Assembly (NCBI GenBank): GCA_910584475.1
Contig: CAJUBD010000014.1
Location: 21,989 to 85,988 of the forward strand
Length of the DNA stretch: 64,000 bases
Source of the DNA: an uncultured Treponema sp.
GTDB lineage: Bacteria; Spirochaetota; Spirochaetia; Treponematales; Treponemataceae
Reading direction: 5' to 3'
This document shows positions 44,904 to 53,242 of this stretch, one piece after another. Under the pieces are notes generated by a model, which saw only the letters and a list, made by a program, of their open reading frames with translations, did not search any database and was not told the DNA's origin. Each line of letters begins with the position of its first letter. Position 1 is the first letter of the stretch. Made by a program: the position numbers and the translations under genes.

Positions 44904-45635
44904 ATGGCGATGGAAATTGCATCGTTACAAACTGGCCCGCTTGAGGTGAACACTTACATTGTCCCGCTTGCGGGTCAGGCAGTTTTGATTGTCGATCCTG
45001 CCGCGTGCGTTTTTTCCGGAGACGAAAAATCGATCGTAAATTATCTTGACGAGCGCGATTTACTTCCTGTGGGCGTTTTGCTCACGCACGGACATTTCGA
45101 CCATGTTTGCGGACTGAAGGAATTGCGAAAATCTTTCGCGCAAATTCCGATTGCTATTCACAAAGGCGATGCCGAGTGTCTCGGACCTAATTCAGCGCGG
45201 GCGCATGAAGCGAATTTGGGCGACTTGGGTTTTGATGAAAATGATTTGCTTGAGAGTTTGACGGATTTGCCGAACGCGGAATTTTTTCTGGAAGAAGGCG
45301 ACACGCTCGATAAATTTTTCAGCGCTGAATACATTATCGCGGCGTTTACTGGCGATAGGCCTCCCGATGTGGAAGCGGCCTTGAACGCGCTTTCGCATTG
45401 GAAAGTTCTTCACACGCCAGGGCATTCGCAAGGCTCGATTTGTTTTTACAATTCCAATGACGGGTTGCTTCTTTCTGGCGACACGATTTTTTACCAAGCT
45501 TACGGCAGGACGGATTTGCGTGGCGGAAGCGAAGCGCAGATTAAAAAAAGCCTCGTGCGTATTTTTGAAGAGTTGCCGAATGAGACGCAAGTTTTTCCGG
45601 GGCACGGAATCTTTGGATTTGCGCTAAAAGAGTGA
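44904..45635 (+). CDS. MBL-fold metallohydrolase (glyoxalase II-like)
   Basis: 243 aa. The metal motif is THGHFDH (H-x-H-x-D-H), with HTPGHSQGSICFY, LLSGDTIF and VFPGHG giving the remaining ligands. Enzymes of this group cleave thioesters such as S-lactoylglutathione-type substrates. The start may be ATG 44904 or ATG 44910; AGGAAA fits the second better. Operon with the DbpA-like gene and uppP. Confidence 0.9.
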   Translation: MAMEIASLQTGPLEVNTYIVPLAGQAVLIVDPAACVFSGDEKSIVNYLDERDLLPVGVLLTHGHFDHVCGLKELRKSFAQIPIAIHKGDAECLGPNSARAHEANLGDLGFDENDLLESLTDLPNAEFFLEEGDTLDKFFSAEYIIAAFTGDRPPDVEAALNALSHWKVLHTPGHSQGSICFYNSNDGLLLSGDTIFYQAYGRTDLRGGSEAQIKKSLVRIFEELPNETQVFPGHGIFGFALKE

Positions 45636-45654
45636 TTTTGAAGAATCACGGGAA

Positions 45655-46554
45655 ATGAATATGAATATTTTTCACGCGCTGGTTTTGGGAGTGGTGCAGG
45701 GCATCGCCGAATTTTTGCCGATTTCATCGAGCGGTCATCTTGCCGTTTTGCAGCACATTTTCGGTTTGCAAGAAGTGCCGCCGCTTTTCGACGTGATTTT
45801 GCACATCCCGTCGCTTTTGGCGGTGATAATTTTTTTCCGAAAAAAGATTGCGGCTCTTTTTGCGATTTTGTTCAGATGGATTTTTAGAAAGCCCGCTCCT
45901 GAGCGATATGAAAATTCATCATCGAAAACTCTGACGGAAGCGTCAGCGTTTGATTTGCTCGCTGGCTCGGAAAAATTGGGGAGACGCACGATTTTGGCTG
46001 TAATCGCGACTACCGCCGTAACTGGAGCAATCGGGATTTTTACATCGAAACTTCTTCCCGAATTTCCAATAAAGGCGGTTTGCGTCGGCTTCCTTTTTAC
46101 GGCCGCGCTTTTGATTGCCTCGGGAATTTTTTCAAAGCGAAAAATTTCTGCGGAAAAAAATTCGGAGATTGAGAAAAGATCCGCGCAAGGCATTTCAATT
46201 TTTCAAGCGCTCGTAATCGGAGCGTCGCAAGGCATTGGAACTTTGCCAGGAATTTCGCGAAGCGGCTCGACGATTTCGGGCGCGCTCTTTTGCGGCGTTC
46301 CTGGCGCTCAGGCGGCGGAATATTCTTTTATTGTTTCGATTCCCGCGATTTTTGCGGCGTTCGTCCTTGAACTTCGTGACGTTTCAAAAATGTCGGCGGT
46401 CGGAGTGTTGCCGCTCGTAATTTCTTGTGTGGCGTGTTTCGTGGCCGCTTACGCAAGCCTTTCGTGGCTTATGAAAATAATCAAAAAAGGTCGCCTCGAA
46501 TGGTTCGCGTGCTATTTGATTCCTCTTGGAATTTTGGGCCTTATCTTCTTTTAG
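45655..46554 (+). CDS. uppP: Undecaprenyl-diphosphatase UppP (BacA)
   Basis: 299 aa, multi-pass membrane protein. Signatures EFLPISSSGHL near the N-terminus and PGISRSGSTISG near residue 200 carry the catalytic Glu, Ser, and Arg residues. It dephosphorylates undecaprenyl pyrophosphate, recycling the lipid carrier used for peptidoglycan and the surface glycan made by the operon at 21760-39725. A basic loop of about 40 residues is inserted after IFRKPAPERY. Confidence 0.96.
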   Translation: MNMNIFHALVLGVVQGIAEFLPISSSGHLAVLQHIFGLQEVPPLFDVILHIPSLLAVIIFFRKKIAALFAILFRWIFRKPAPERYENSSSKTLTEASAFDLLAGSEKLGRRTILAVIATTAVTGAIGIFTSKLLPEFPIKAVCVGFLFTAALLIASGIFSKRKISAEKNSEIEKRSAQGISIFQALVIGASQGIGTLPGISRSGSTISGALFCGVPGAQAAEYSFIVSIPAIFAAFVLELRDVSKMSAVGVLPLVISCVACFVAAYASLSWLMKIIKKGRLEWFACYLIPLGILGLIFF

Positions 46555-46631
46555 GAAAAATTCGAGATGAAAATTTAAATTTGGGTGCGCGAACAGTTTG
46601 TCGAGCGAGCGGAGAATTCTGTCATAAAAAA

Positions 46632-46832
46632 ACATTTCTTAAATTTCAACAGTGAGCGAATCATCGGATTCGGGAACTGTTGAAAACGCGATTTCGCAAC
46701 GCAAAAATTTGCTAACGCGGGCAAGCGCAATTTCGCAACGAAATGAGAAAACACATTGGATGTCGAGTTTTGGAACAAAACTTGAAATTAGCGGCAACAT
46801 TTTTGACGCTAATTTTAAACATTCCTTAATCT
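46632..46832 (-). repeat. Hairpin element after uppP
   Basis: On the minus strand: AAGGAATG, AAATTAGCG/CGCTAATTT, AAGTTTTGTTCCAAAACTCG, TTTTCTCATTTCGTTGCGAAA, TTTCAACAGT/ACTGTTGAAA around CGAATC/GATTCG, TTTAAGAAATG. It points toward the 3' end of uppP, so it does not lead into a gene here. Confidence 0.8.
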
Positions 46833-46842
46833 AGCAAGAAAT

Positions 46843-46861
46843 CCACAGGCTAAGCCTGTGG
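46843..46861. repeat. Palindrome CCACAGGCT-A-AGCCTGTGG
   Basis: A perfect 9-bp stem with a one-base centre. Possibly a terminator for uppP or the outer end of the decayed ISAs1-type element. Confidence 0.5.
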
Positions 46862-46949
46862 AGCGGTAGGTGGTTACACCAAAAAGAAACCTAGTGTTAC
46901 AATAAGGTAGCGGTTACAACGCAAGCCAAAAAGTAATAGGAGGTTTCGT

Positions 46950-47072
46950 ATGGAAGAAAGTGTATCACACACCAGATGGGTATGTCAAGGGGAAGAGCGC
47001 GCTGGCCACGGAAATCAATTTTGCCTAAAATGCGAAGTAAAACACAAGGATTCATCAGGCACTGAAACATAA
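46950..47072 (+). CDS. Possible small protein (40 aa)
   Basis: ATG with AGGAGG 8 nt upstream, encoding MEESVSHTRWVCQGEERAG and FCLKCEVKHKD, so one single cysteine and a C-x2-C pair. The ribosome site is excellent, but the ORF overlaps the ISAs1-type 3' remnant on the other strand and may be accidental. Confidence 0.3.
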   Translation: MEESVSHTRWVCQGEERAGHGNQFCLKCEVKHKDSSGTET

Positions 47073-47165
47073 TGCCGTTCAGGGCGGCTTTTGATTTTGA
47101 CTCTCTCTTGTTTGTTCGGATGATGTTCAGGGCGAGCTTATGGAGCATATTCAGATTCTGAACAG
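47027..47165 (-). pseudogene. 3' remnant of an ISAs1-type transposase
   Basis: Read on the minus strand it encodes NLNMLHKLALNIIRTNKRES and LNGIMFQCLMNPCVLLRIL, the usual C-terminus of ISAs1/H-repeat transposases. The 5' part of the same kind of gene is at 48415-48795, beyond the inserted IS3-type element. Confidence 0.65.
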
Positions 47166-47227
47166 ATACAATAAAAGTGCAGTAGAAAAATCCCCCAAAA
47201 TAAGGGAAAATATAGAGGGGTAAGAGA

Positions 47228-47554
47228 ATGCAAAGTTATAGCAAGGAATTCAGGGATGAGGCGATTTCGCTATCAGATGAAATAGGGGTCAAGAAGACCG
47301 CGATGCAGCTGGGGATGAACTACGCAACCTTAATGGACTGGAGGAAAAAGAGAAAGCGGATGGCCGAGAGGCGAAGGAGCGACGGGGCGGCGAAAACAGT
47401 CGAGGAGCGGGAGGTGTCGAAGCTAAAAAAGGCGAACGCTATACTGAAGGATGCGCTCGGTTTTTTCGTGCTAGACCGAAAGAGGCAGGGAAGTCGAGCA
47501 TCTTTGCGTACATCTTTCACAAGAAGACGCACGGACACAGCAAGCGTCCTGTGA
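47228..47554 (+). CDS. IS3-family OrfA (helix-turn-helix protein)
   Basis: 108 aa. MQSYSKEFRDEAISLSDEIGVKKTAMQLGMNYATLMDWRKK is the HTH that binds the element ends, and VSKLKKANAILKDAL is the leucine-zipper coil. A GGTTTTTTC run near 47459 could allow the -1 frameshift that joins it to orfB. Confidence 0.88.
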   Translation: MQSYSKEFRDEAISLSDEIGVKKTAMQLGMNYATLMDWRKKRKRMAERRRSDGAAKTVEEREVSKLKKANAILKDALGFFVLDRKRQGSRASLRTSFTRRRTDTASVL

Positions 47555-48386
47555 AAGGCTACTGCGGGGCTCTTCCGGTCAGCGAGAGTGGGTACTACAA
47601 GTGTGTCAGGAACAGGGGGAGGAAGACGGTGGTCCATGCGCTTCTTGAGGAAATCCACAGGATTCTTGACGAGCACTGGGACAACCGCAACTACGGGGTG
47701 GGGCGCATGAGGCTCGCTCTGGAGCGGAGGGGGATAAAGAAATCTTACTCGACCGTGAAGCGAGCCATGCAGCTGGGAAACCTGCTCCATGAGAGCCGCC
47801 GAAGGCACGGCGGGCTGACAAGGGCGGACAGGAGGGCGCAAAGACCAGGAAACATCATCAGGCGAGACTTCACTGCGGACAGACCCGACCGGAAGTGCCT
47901 CACGGACATAACGGAGGTGCAGTGCTCGGACGCGAGGCTCTACATCGCGCCAATCATGGACTGCTGCGGCGGAGTAGTCCTCTGCGCAATGGACACGAAC
48001 CTGAGGAAGCAGCTGTGCATAAGGGCGGTCAGGGAGGCATGGATGAACAGAACGCCAGAGAGCGGAGGCGTCTGCCACAGCGACGAGGGAAGCCAGTACA
48101 CAAGCGAGACCTACAAGAAGACGCTTGGACGACTCCACATAGTTCAAAGCATGAGCGACGTGGGGAAGTGCTACGACAACTGCCGCATGGAGAGCTTTTT
48201 TGCGACTCTAAAGAAGGAGAAGCTCTACCAGATGGACACGACAAATATGACGGCGGAGGAGGTAAAAAGGGCGGTCTGACGCTACATCTTCGCCTACTAC
48301 AACACGGTAGGGTCAGCACTGTGAACGGAGGTCTCCCTCCAACTCAATACAGGCTGGCAAAGGTAGTTCGCCTAAAAGCTGCTTGA
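47480..48386 (+). pseudogene. IS3-family OrfB (DDE integrase), inactivated
   Basis: The integrase core is present: CLTDITEVQCSDARLYI (first D), AMDTN (context), CHSDEGSQYTS (second D) and NCRMESFFATLKKE (E). A TGA at 48277 stands where related proteins have Trp (RAV-stop-RYIFAYYNT), and a frameshift near 48308 precedes the C-terminal TVNGGLPPTQYRLAKVVR. The element is therefore not autonomous. Confidence 0.85.
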
Positions 48387-48414
48387 TTTTGGGGGTGTTT
48401 TGGTCTGCACTTTT

Positions 48415-48795
48415 CTTGACTATTTCAATCGCTATGGTCGGCGTCTTGCTCCTCCTCGCCTTTTGATTTGACTCCTCCGCCTCGATTTTTGACACCAGAT
48501 GCGGAACCTGCGATGAACCCCATTTTTTCATGCACAGATTCAATGACTCGGGCTTCACCATTCCCAGCAGGGGCAGCAGCCACCAGTAGCAGGGAATCCT
48601 CTTTATTCCGAACTCCTCAGTCAGGAACCTCCTCACATGCTCCGTCGTCGCCCACCCGTGTATCTTGTTCACGCTCTTCAGGTCGCGCAGGCTTCCCAGT
48701 ATTGGACGATGTCCTTTATGCTGCAAAAATACCCGTCGTATTCCCTCTCGCTCTCAAGCGCTTCCAGTGCCTTTTCTAGTTCTTCCCACCTCATG
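48415..48795 (-). pseudogene. 5' remnant of an ISAs1-type transposase
   Basis: It starts MRWEELEKALEALESEREYDGYF, shifts frame near 48713, and continues ILGSLRDLKSVNKIHGWATT and HVRRFLTEEFGIKRIPCYWW, typical of the N-terminal domain of ISAs1/H-repeat transposases. It is cut at 48414 by the IS3-type element. Confidence 0.72.
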
Positions 48796-49043
48796 GGTGA
48801 ATTTTACCATATCTTTTGTTCTTTAAACAATCTCTTTTGAAAATTGATTCCCGCGAATTTCAATTTTTTAGAATGCCTGTTCATTTCACCCCGCAAATTA
48901 TAATGCTATTATTCGCTTTTGTCGAGGGCGCAAAGTGTCTGCCTTATTTTTCCATACGAAAAGAAGGAACTGCTTCTTTTGTAAACATCACAAGAAATCA
49001 GCGTGTTGACTTCGGAATATGAAAACGCGCCAATCAATTCCAA

Positions 49044-49303
49044 ACATTAAAAGTTTACACTAAAAATGTGTCGCAAACCAAAGAGTTTGCATCGCGAATC
49101 TTTGGTTTGCTTACGAATTTTTCGCCTTGTTTTTATTTGCGAAAAACTTGCGCGACAATTTTAACTTCGAGTTTTGTTCCAAAACTTGTTTATTCAGTCG
49201 CAAGCCTTTGGCTTGCTAACGATTTTTCATTTCGTTGCAAAATCGCGTTTTTTAATAATGAAAAAGTTGAAACTTTTTTGCTATTCAAAAATAAAGGAAG
49301 TTT
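49044..49303 (+). repeat. Large hairpin element adjoining a truncated alkyltransferase-like gene
   Basis: Shared blocks: GCGACAATTTTAAC, CGAGTTTTGTTCCAAAACTTG, GCAAGCC/GGCTTGC, CGATTTTtcatttcgttgcAAAATCG, a long final stem and AATAAAGGAAG. Its first part has an extra stem (AACCAAAGA/TCTTTGGTT). It points into the 3' end of the gene at 49281. Nothing else was found in 48796-49043. Confidence 0.75.
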
Positions 49304-49511
49304 TTTTCAACAACCTTTTATCTTTTTTCCGATGGCAGGGATAGTCGCCGTAACTTTCCGCCATTCCCACAACCTTTCCAACAAGGCGTGCATTTTTCTC
49401 ACGACCGACAAGACGCGCGATTTGCCCGTAAGTCGCAACGCGTCCCTCCGGAATTTCTTCAACGATGGAAAGGATTTCGTAAATCAAGTCCTCGTTCAGG
49501 ATTCTCTTCAT
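49281..49511 (-). pseudogene. Truncated alkyltransferase-like (ATL) protein
   Basis: 76 codons. It runs DLIYEILSIVEEIPEGRVATYGQIARLVGR and YGDYPCHR, the DNA-alkyltransferase fold up to the active-site PCHR, then leaves the family in a lysine-rich tail that reads into the end of the hairpin element. About 30-40 C-terminal residues are missing. ATL proteins flag O6-alkylguanine for excision repair; this one is probably broken. Confidence 0.7.
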
Positions 49512-49619
49512 TTTATTTCTCTTCCGCAGAATTGAGTTTCAGCGACTCCAACAACCTTGCCATCCGTCTCACGCCTTCTCAAATTTGCGCTTTTGCCGTC
49601 CGTCCCGCCAGCCTCACCC

Positions 49620-50153
49620 TCACGGCGCGGTGCTGTGCCTCGGCACAAAATACGCATCCTTATAGCCGCCCTCGAGCCTCAAAAAGCAAATCTTCTTGTC
49701 AATGCCGCCCGCATAGCCCGCAAGCGAATTGTTCGTTCCCACAACGCGGTGGCACGGCACGATGAGATTTATGTTGTTATTTCCAACCGCCGTTCCCACC
49801 GCCTGCGCCGACATTGTTTTTAGTCCTCGATTCTCGGCGACCCTCCGCGCAATTTCCTTGTAAGTGGTCGTCTCTCCGTAAGGAATTTCGCGCAGAATAT
49901 TCCACACCTCGACTTGAAACGGCGTTCCTATCATGTGAATCGGCGGCTCGAAGCCGGGTCTTTCGCCTTGAAAATAGATGTCGAGCCAACGCTTCAATTC
50001 CTTGATAACCGGCGTCTCCCTCGGTTCGTTCTCCTTGTCAAGGCAGTAGGCATAGTACTTTTCCCCCTCGAACCACACGCCCACCACACCGATTTCGTCA
50101 GCCGCAAGCAGTATCCCGCCAACGGGTGAATTGTACAGGGAAGTGCAGTGCAT
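49620..50153 (-). CDS. ogt: Methylated-DNA-protein cysteine methyltransferase
   Basis: 177 aa from ATG 50153 with AAGGAG 11 nt upstream. The C-terminal domain has GTPFQVEVWNILREIPYGET, VGTAVGNNNINLIVPCHRVVG with the acceptor cysteine in PCHRV, and GYAGGIDKK. The N-terminal ribonuclease-H-like domain is present. It repairs O6-methylguanine by a one-time methyl transfer to its own cysteine. It lies upstream of the broken ATL gene on the same strand. Confidence 0.93.
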   Translation of the reverse strand: MHCTSLYNSPVGGILLAADEIGVVGVWFEGEKYYAYCLDKENEPRETPVIKELKRWLDIYFQGERPGFEPPIHMIGTPFQVEVWNILREIPYGETTTYKEIARRVAENRGLKTMSAQAVGTAVGNNNINLIVPCHRVVGTNNSLAGYAGGIDKKICFLRLEGGYKDAYFVPRHSTAP

Positions 50154-50372
50154 TTGTTTTTCTCCTTTATTTACCATTTCAATTTTATGTTGAATTATAT
50201 CACATTTTTTTGCAGATATTCTATGGAATAGCAAAACCGAGATTGCAAATTCGATTGTGGATCAGTTCGCGAGACGCAGGCGAATCAAGCGTCCTTGAAA
50301 ACGGAGATGCCAGAACGTTGAAGATTTATAATATAGCAAAAAGTAATCGCGGAGACGGACATCTTCCTCATT

Positions 50373-50525
50373 TTTAACAACGAGCGAATCTTCGGATTCG
50401 ATCGTTGTTAAAATGCAGTTTCGCAACGAAGTGAGAATATGCGATACAATAGTCGAGTTTTTCGGTAGCGTGTTCCGCACCGACAAGACTTGAAGTTAAA
50501 ATTTGTCCGCAAATGCATTTGATTT
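50373..50525 (-). repeat. Hairpin element upstream of the ogt region
   Basis: On the minus strand: GACAAATTTTAACTTCAAGTC, GTCGGTGCGG/CCG stem, ACTCGAC, TTCTCACTTCGTTGCGAAACTG, TTTTAACAACGA/TCGTTGTTAAAA enclosing CGAATC/GATTCG, and ATGAGGAAGATG. It carries all the family landmarks. Nothing gene-like lies between it and ogt. Confidence 0.78.
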
Positions 50526-50547
50526 TTTTTCGTAATCATTGTATAAT
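50519..50547 (+). promoter_or_regulatory. Promoter of the rhomboid-like gene (leaderless type)
   Basis: TTGATT (50519-50524), 17-nt spacer, TATAAT (50542-50547), six bases, ATG at 50554. Confidence 0.68.
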
Positions 50548-50553
50548 ATTTTT

Positions 50554-51372
50554 ATGGGTGGAAAAAAAAGTTTTAAATTGCGCTACGATGCGGCAATCAC
50601 ATTGACATTTTGTATCGTCTCATTTTTGGTTTTGATTTGTGATCAAGTCGTTTTAAAAAATTTGAATCTAGTTCAAAAAATTTTTTCTCTTCCCGGAACG
50701 CTTTCAAAAAGCGTAAGCGTGGACATGACGGAAGCAAGTCAAATCATTCAAACGGAAGGCGTTTTCGACTTTAAAAATCCAGTTCACTATGCGCGCCTTC
50801 TCTTGTATATTTTTGGCAGCAAAGATGTCTTGCATTTTTTGCTTTCGTTCGCGTTCATTTTGCCGCTCGGCACGCAAATGGAAGAACGTTATGGCGGTGC
50901 GGCCCTCTGTGTAATGATTTTAATTACAACACTTGTAACGGGCGTTTTGAACGCATGCATGATTCCTGCCACGATTTGCGGAGCGGGCGCGATTGTTTTT
51001 ATGCTGATTTTTCTTAGCGCGATCACGTCGATTTCCAAAAACGAACTTCCAGTTTCCGCGCTTATGGTTTTCGCCCTTTACATAGGATGCGAATTTTATT
51101 TTAATGGCGCAATCAACAACGCGAAACTTGTAACGATATTCGCGCGCCTTGCAGGCGGACTTTGCGGAAGCATGTTCGGATTTCTGACGGCTCCAAAAAC
51201 ACGTCGAGCGTCCCCCACAAAAAGCGCGAGCAATTCAAGCGCGAGCGTTTCGGAAAATTACGGAGAAACAAATGCCGTCGCGCGCAAATCTTTTATGGAG
51301 CGCCTAAAGCAGGAACGCCAAAAAAAGAAATTCGACGACGAGACGACGGTAATTGGTTCTGTGGAAATTTAG
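50554..51372 (+). CDS. Rhomboid-family membrane protein, apparently inactive
   Basis: 272 aa, about six membrane helices and a charged cytoplasmic tail (RLKQERQKKKFDDE). The fold markers are HFLLSFAFILPLGTQMEERYGG and a CGAGAIVF helix start. The latter aligns with the rhomboid GxSGA motif, with Ala144 where the catalytic serine should be, and the last helix has ARLAGGLCG without the catalytic histidine. It is therefore likely a pseudoprotease that binds membrane proteins. Convergent with serA; the two stops overlap by 4 nt. Confidence 0.68.
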   Translation: MGGKKSFKLRYDAAITLTFCIVSFLVLICDQVVLKNLNLVQKIFSLPGTLSKSVSVDMTEASQIIQTEGVFDFKNPVHYARLLLYIFGSKDVLHFLLSFAFILPLGTQMEERYGGAALCVMILITTLVTGVLNACMIPATICGAGAIVFMLIFLSAITSISKNELPVSALMVFALYIGCEFYFNGAINNAKLVTIFARLAGGLCGSMFGFLTAPKTRRASPTKSASNSSASVSENYGETNAVARKSFMERLKQERQKKKFDDETTVIGSVEI

Positions 51373-52547
51373 CCGAAAATTGGGCGCACTTTCATGACAG
51401 TTTCGATTGTGGCAAGCGCACGCAAAGTTTCTTCGCTCACGCGCCCGTCCACGTCTATGATATTGTAGGAGATGTTGCCGCGATTTTGGTTTGTCATTCC
51501 GGCGATGTTCAGCTTCGCGTCTCCCAAGACCGTCGTGAATTTCGCGATGATCCCAGAAGTGTTTTCATGCGAAATGCAAATGCGAGTGCCGCCTTTCGGC
51601 ACGGGATTTTCTGTGGTGCATTTCGGAAAGTTCACGGAATTGGCGATGTTTCCTTTTTCCAAAAATTCGCGCAATTCTGCCACCGCCATCTTCGCGCAAT
51701 TGTCTTCGGCTTCGGGAGTGGACGCGCCCAAGTGCGGAAAGCAAATCACGTTTTCCTTTCCGATGAATTCCTCGCAGGCAAAATCCGTGACAAGGCATTT
51801 GACTTTTCCAGAATCGAGCGCGCGCAAAATGTCTCCGTTGTTCACGAGTCCGCCGCGCGCGATATTCACGATTACAACGCCGTCTTTCATATTCTTCAAA
51901 GTCTTTTCGTTTATCAGGCCTTTCGTGTCTTCGGTCTGCGGAACGTGAATCGTGATGTAGTCGGACTTGGACAAAAGCACGTCGAGCGTTTCCGCATGCT
52001 TGACATGATTGTCGAGCCGCCACGCCGCCGCGATGGACATAAAAGGATCGTATCCGATGACTTCCATTCCAAGCTGGACGGCGGCGTTTGCCACGAGCGC
52101 GCCGATTGCGCCCAAGCCGATTACGCCTAGTTTTTTTCCTTTGAGTTCAGGACCTGTGAATTGCCCTTTTCCTTTTTCGGCAAGTTCGGGAATCTGCTCG
52201 CCCTGCCCCGCCAAAGTTTTCACCCATTCGCTCGCGCGGAAAACCGGACGGCTCGAAATGAAAAGCGAAAGAAGCACGAGTTCCTTCACTGCGTTCGCGT
52301 TCGCGCCAGGCGTGTTGAAAACGACGATTCCTTTTTTCGTGAGTTCGTCAATCGGAATGTTGTTCACGCCCGCGCCCGCGCGAGCTACGGCTTTTACCGT
52401 ACCCGAAAGTTCCATCTTGTGCATGTCCGCCGACCGCACCAAAATCGCGTCGGGATTGTTCAAGCTGGAAGCCGTCTCGTAATCGTCGCGCGGAAAATCT
52501 TCCAATCCGACCGCGCTGATTTTGTTCAAAGTTTGAATCTTGTACAT
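51369..52547 (-). CDS. serA: D-3-phosphoglycerate dehydrogenase
   Basis: 392 aa from ATG 52547 with AAGGAAGTG upstream; GTG 52556 is less likely. It has the NAD-binding GLGAIGALVAN (GxGxxG), the catalytic ARGGLV arginine, CFPHLGAST with the histidine, and a C-terminal ACT domain (ISHENTSGIIAKFTTVLGDAKLNIAG). It oxidises 3-phosphoglycerate in the first step of serine synthesis; the ACT domain suggests serine feedback. serC lies 1.5 kb upstream on the same strand. Confidence 0.95.
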   Translation of the reverse strand: MYKIQTLNKISAVGLEDFPRDDYETASSLNNPDAILVRSADMHKMELSGTVKAVARAGAGVNNIPIDELTKKGIVVFNTPGANANAVKELVLLSLFISSRPVFRASEWVKTLAGQGEQIPELAEKGKGQFTGPELKGKKLGVIGLGAIGALVANAAVQLGMEVIGYDPFMSIAAAWRLDNHVKHAETLDVLLSKSDYITIHVPQTEDTKGLINEKTLKNMKDGVVIVNIARGGLVNNGDILRALDSGKVKCLVTDFACEEFIGKENVICFPHLGASTPEAEDNCAKMAVAELREFLEKGNIANSVNFPKCTTENPVPKGGTRICISHENTSGIIAKFTTVLGDAKLNIAGMTNQNRGNISYNIIDVDGRVSEETLRALATIETVMKVRPIFG

Positions 52548-52618
52548 TTTGTTCACTTCCTTAAAAAAAAAATTTTAAAGCAAGTTTTAACTTGCGAAAA
52601 GTTTCTATTTAATTTTTT

Positions 52619-53208
52619 TCATTCACTTATCATCATATCATCCGCAACTTCATCCATATTCGAGAAAAAATAGATTGCTGTGATGTAGTTGTAGATATTA
52701 TTGTCATGCAAATCTGACCTTGCATACAACGCTACAAGCGCAATATCATCTTTCATTTTCGCGCCGTAATATGCCGGCCAAGCCGCGTAAAGCACCCGCG
52801 CACCGTTGCGAAGCCCTTTAAGCCAATTTTTCTTTTGTGCCAAGTCTTTCTTTTTTCCGTAACTTCATCCCTAATTTCGCACCGCCCGAACTCCGCCTCA
52901 ATTTTGTGAACACGCTCATAGAATGCCGCCTGCAATTCCGCGCCATCGTCCCGCGTAACGACTTCCTGAATCGCCGAAACACAATACAGTCCGAACTTTT
53001 CGTCAACACCCACGCAATAGTCCGAAAAAGCATCGTCTCTTTCTTCGGGCAAAATCACATAACCGCTGCCTTCAACCTGTTCAGGTGGAACACCGCCGCA
53101 CACTTCCTGTATTTCTTCCAGCGTCATTCCCATCTTCAAGCCGAATGGAAAAGCGAACGCCGAAAGCGTCAGCGAAGCCAACATAAAAATCAAAAACAAC
53201 TTTTTCAT
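52619..53208 (-). pseudogene. Secreted hypothetical protein with an internal frameshift
   Basis: ATG 53208 starts a signal peptide (MKKLFLIFMLASLTLSAFA), then GLKMGMTLEEIQEVCGG and two cysteines. The frame leaves at GGAAAAAAGAAAG near 52850 and stops early at 52753, while the next frame continues DLAQKKNWLKGLRN and YITAIYFFSNMDEVADDMM to 52619. One inserted or lost A in the A6 run would join them to about 196 aa. Decay, phase variation or read error cannot be told apart. Confidence 0.6.
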
Positions 53209-53242
53209 TTTGAAGTTCCTTTCACACAAAGGTGACAGCAAG

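Larger units (their letters stand above)
47173..48414 (+). mobile_element. IS3-family insertion sequence, degraded
   Basis: Ends AAAAGTGCAG (47173-47182) and its reverse complement (48405-48414), extending inward with CCCCCAAAAT on both sides, form imperfect inverted repeats; the TG...CA termini give about 1.23 kb. It contains orfA and a damaged orfB. No clear target duplication was seen. It interrupts an ISAs1-type transposase gene. Confidence 0.88.

Noticed and set aside
47320..48147. 275-codon frame antisense to the IS3-type transposase
   Set aside because: It mirrors orfA/orfB, has no family features and no ribosome site.
50262..50486. 74-codon minus-strand frame upstream of ogt
   Set aside because: It covers a hairpin element and has no recognisable motif; the reading frame is likely accidental.
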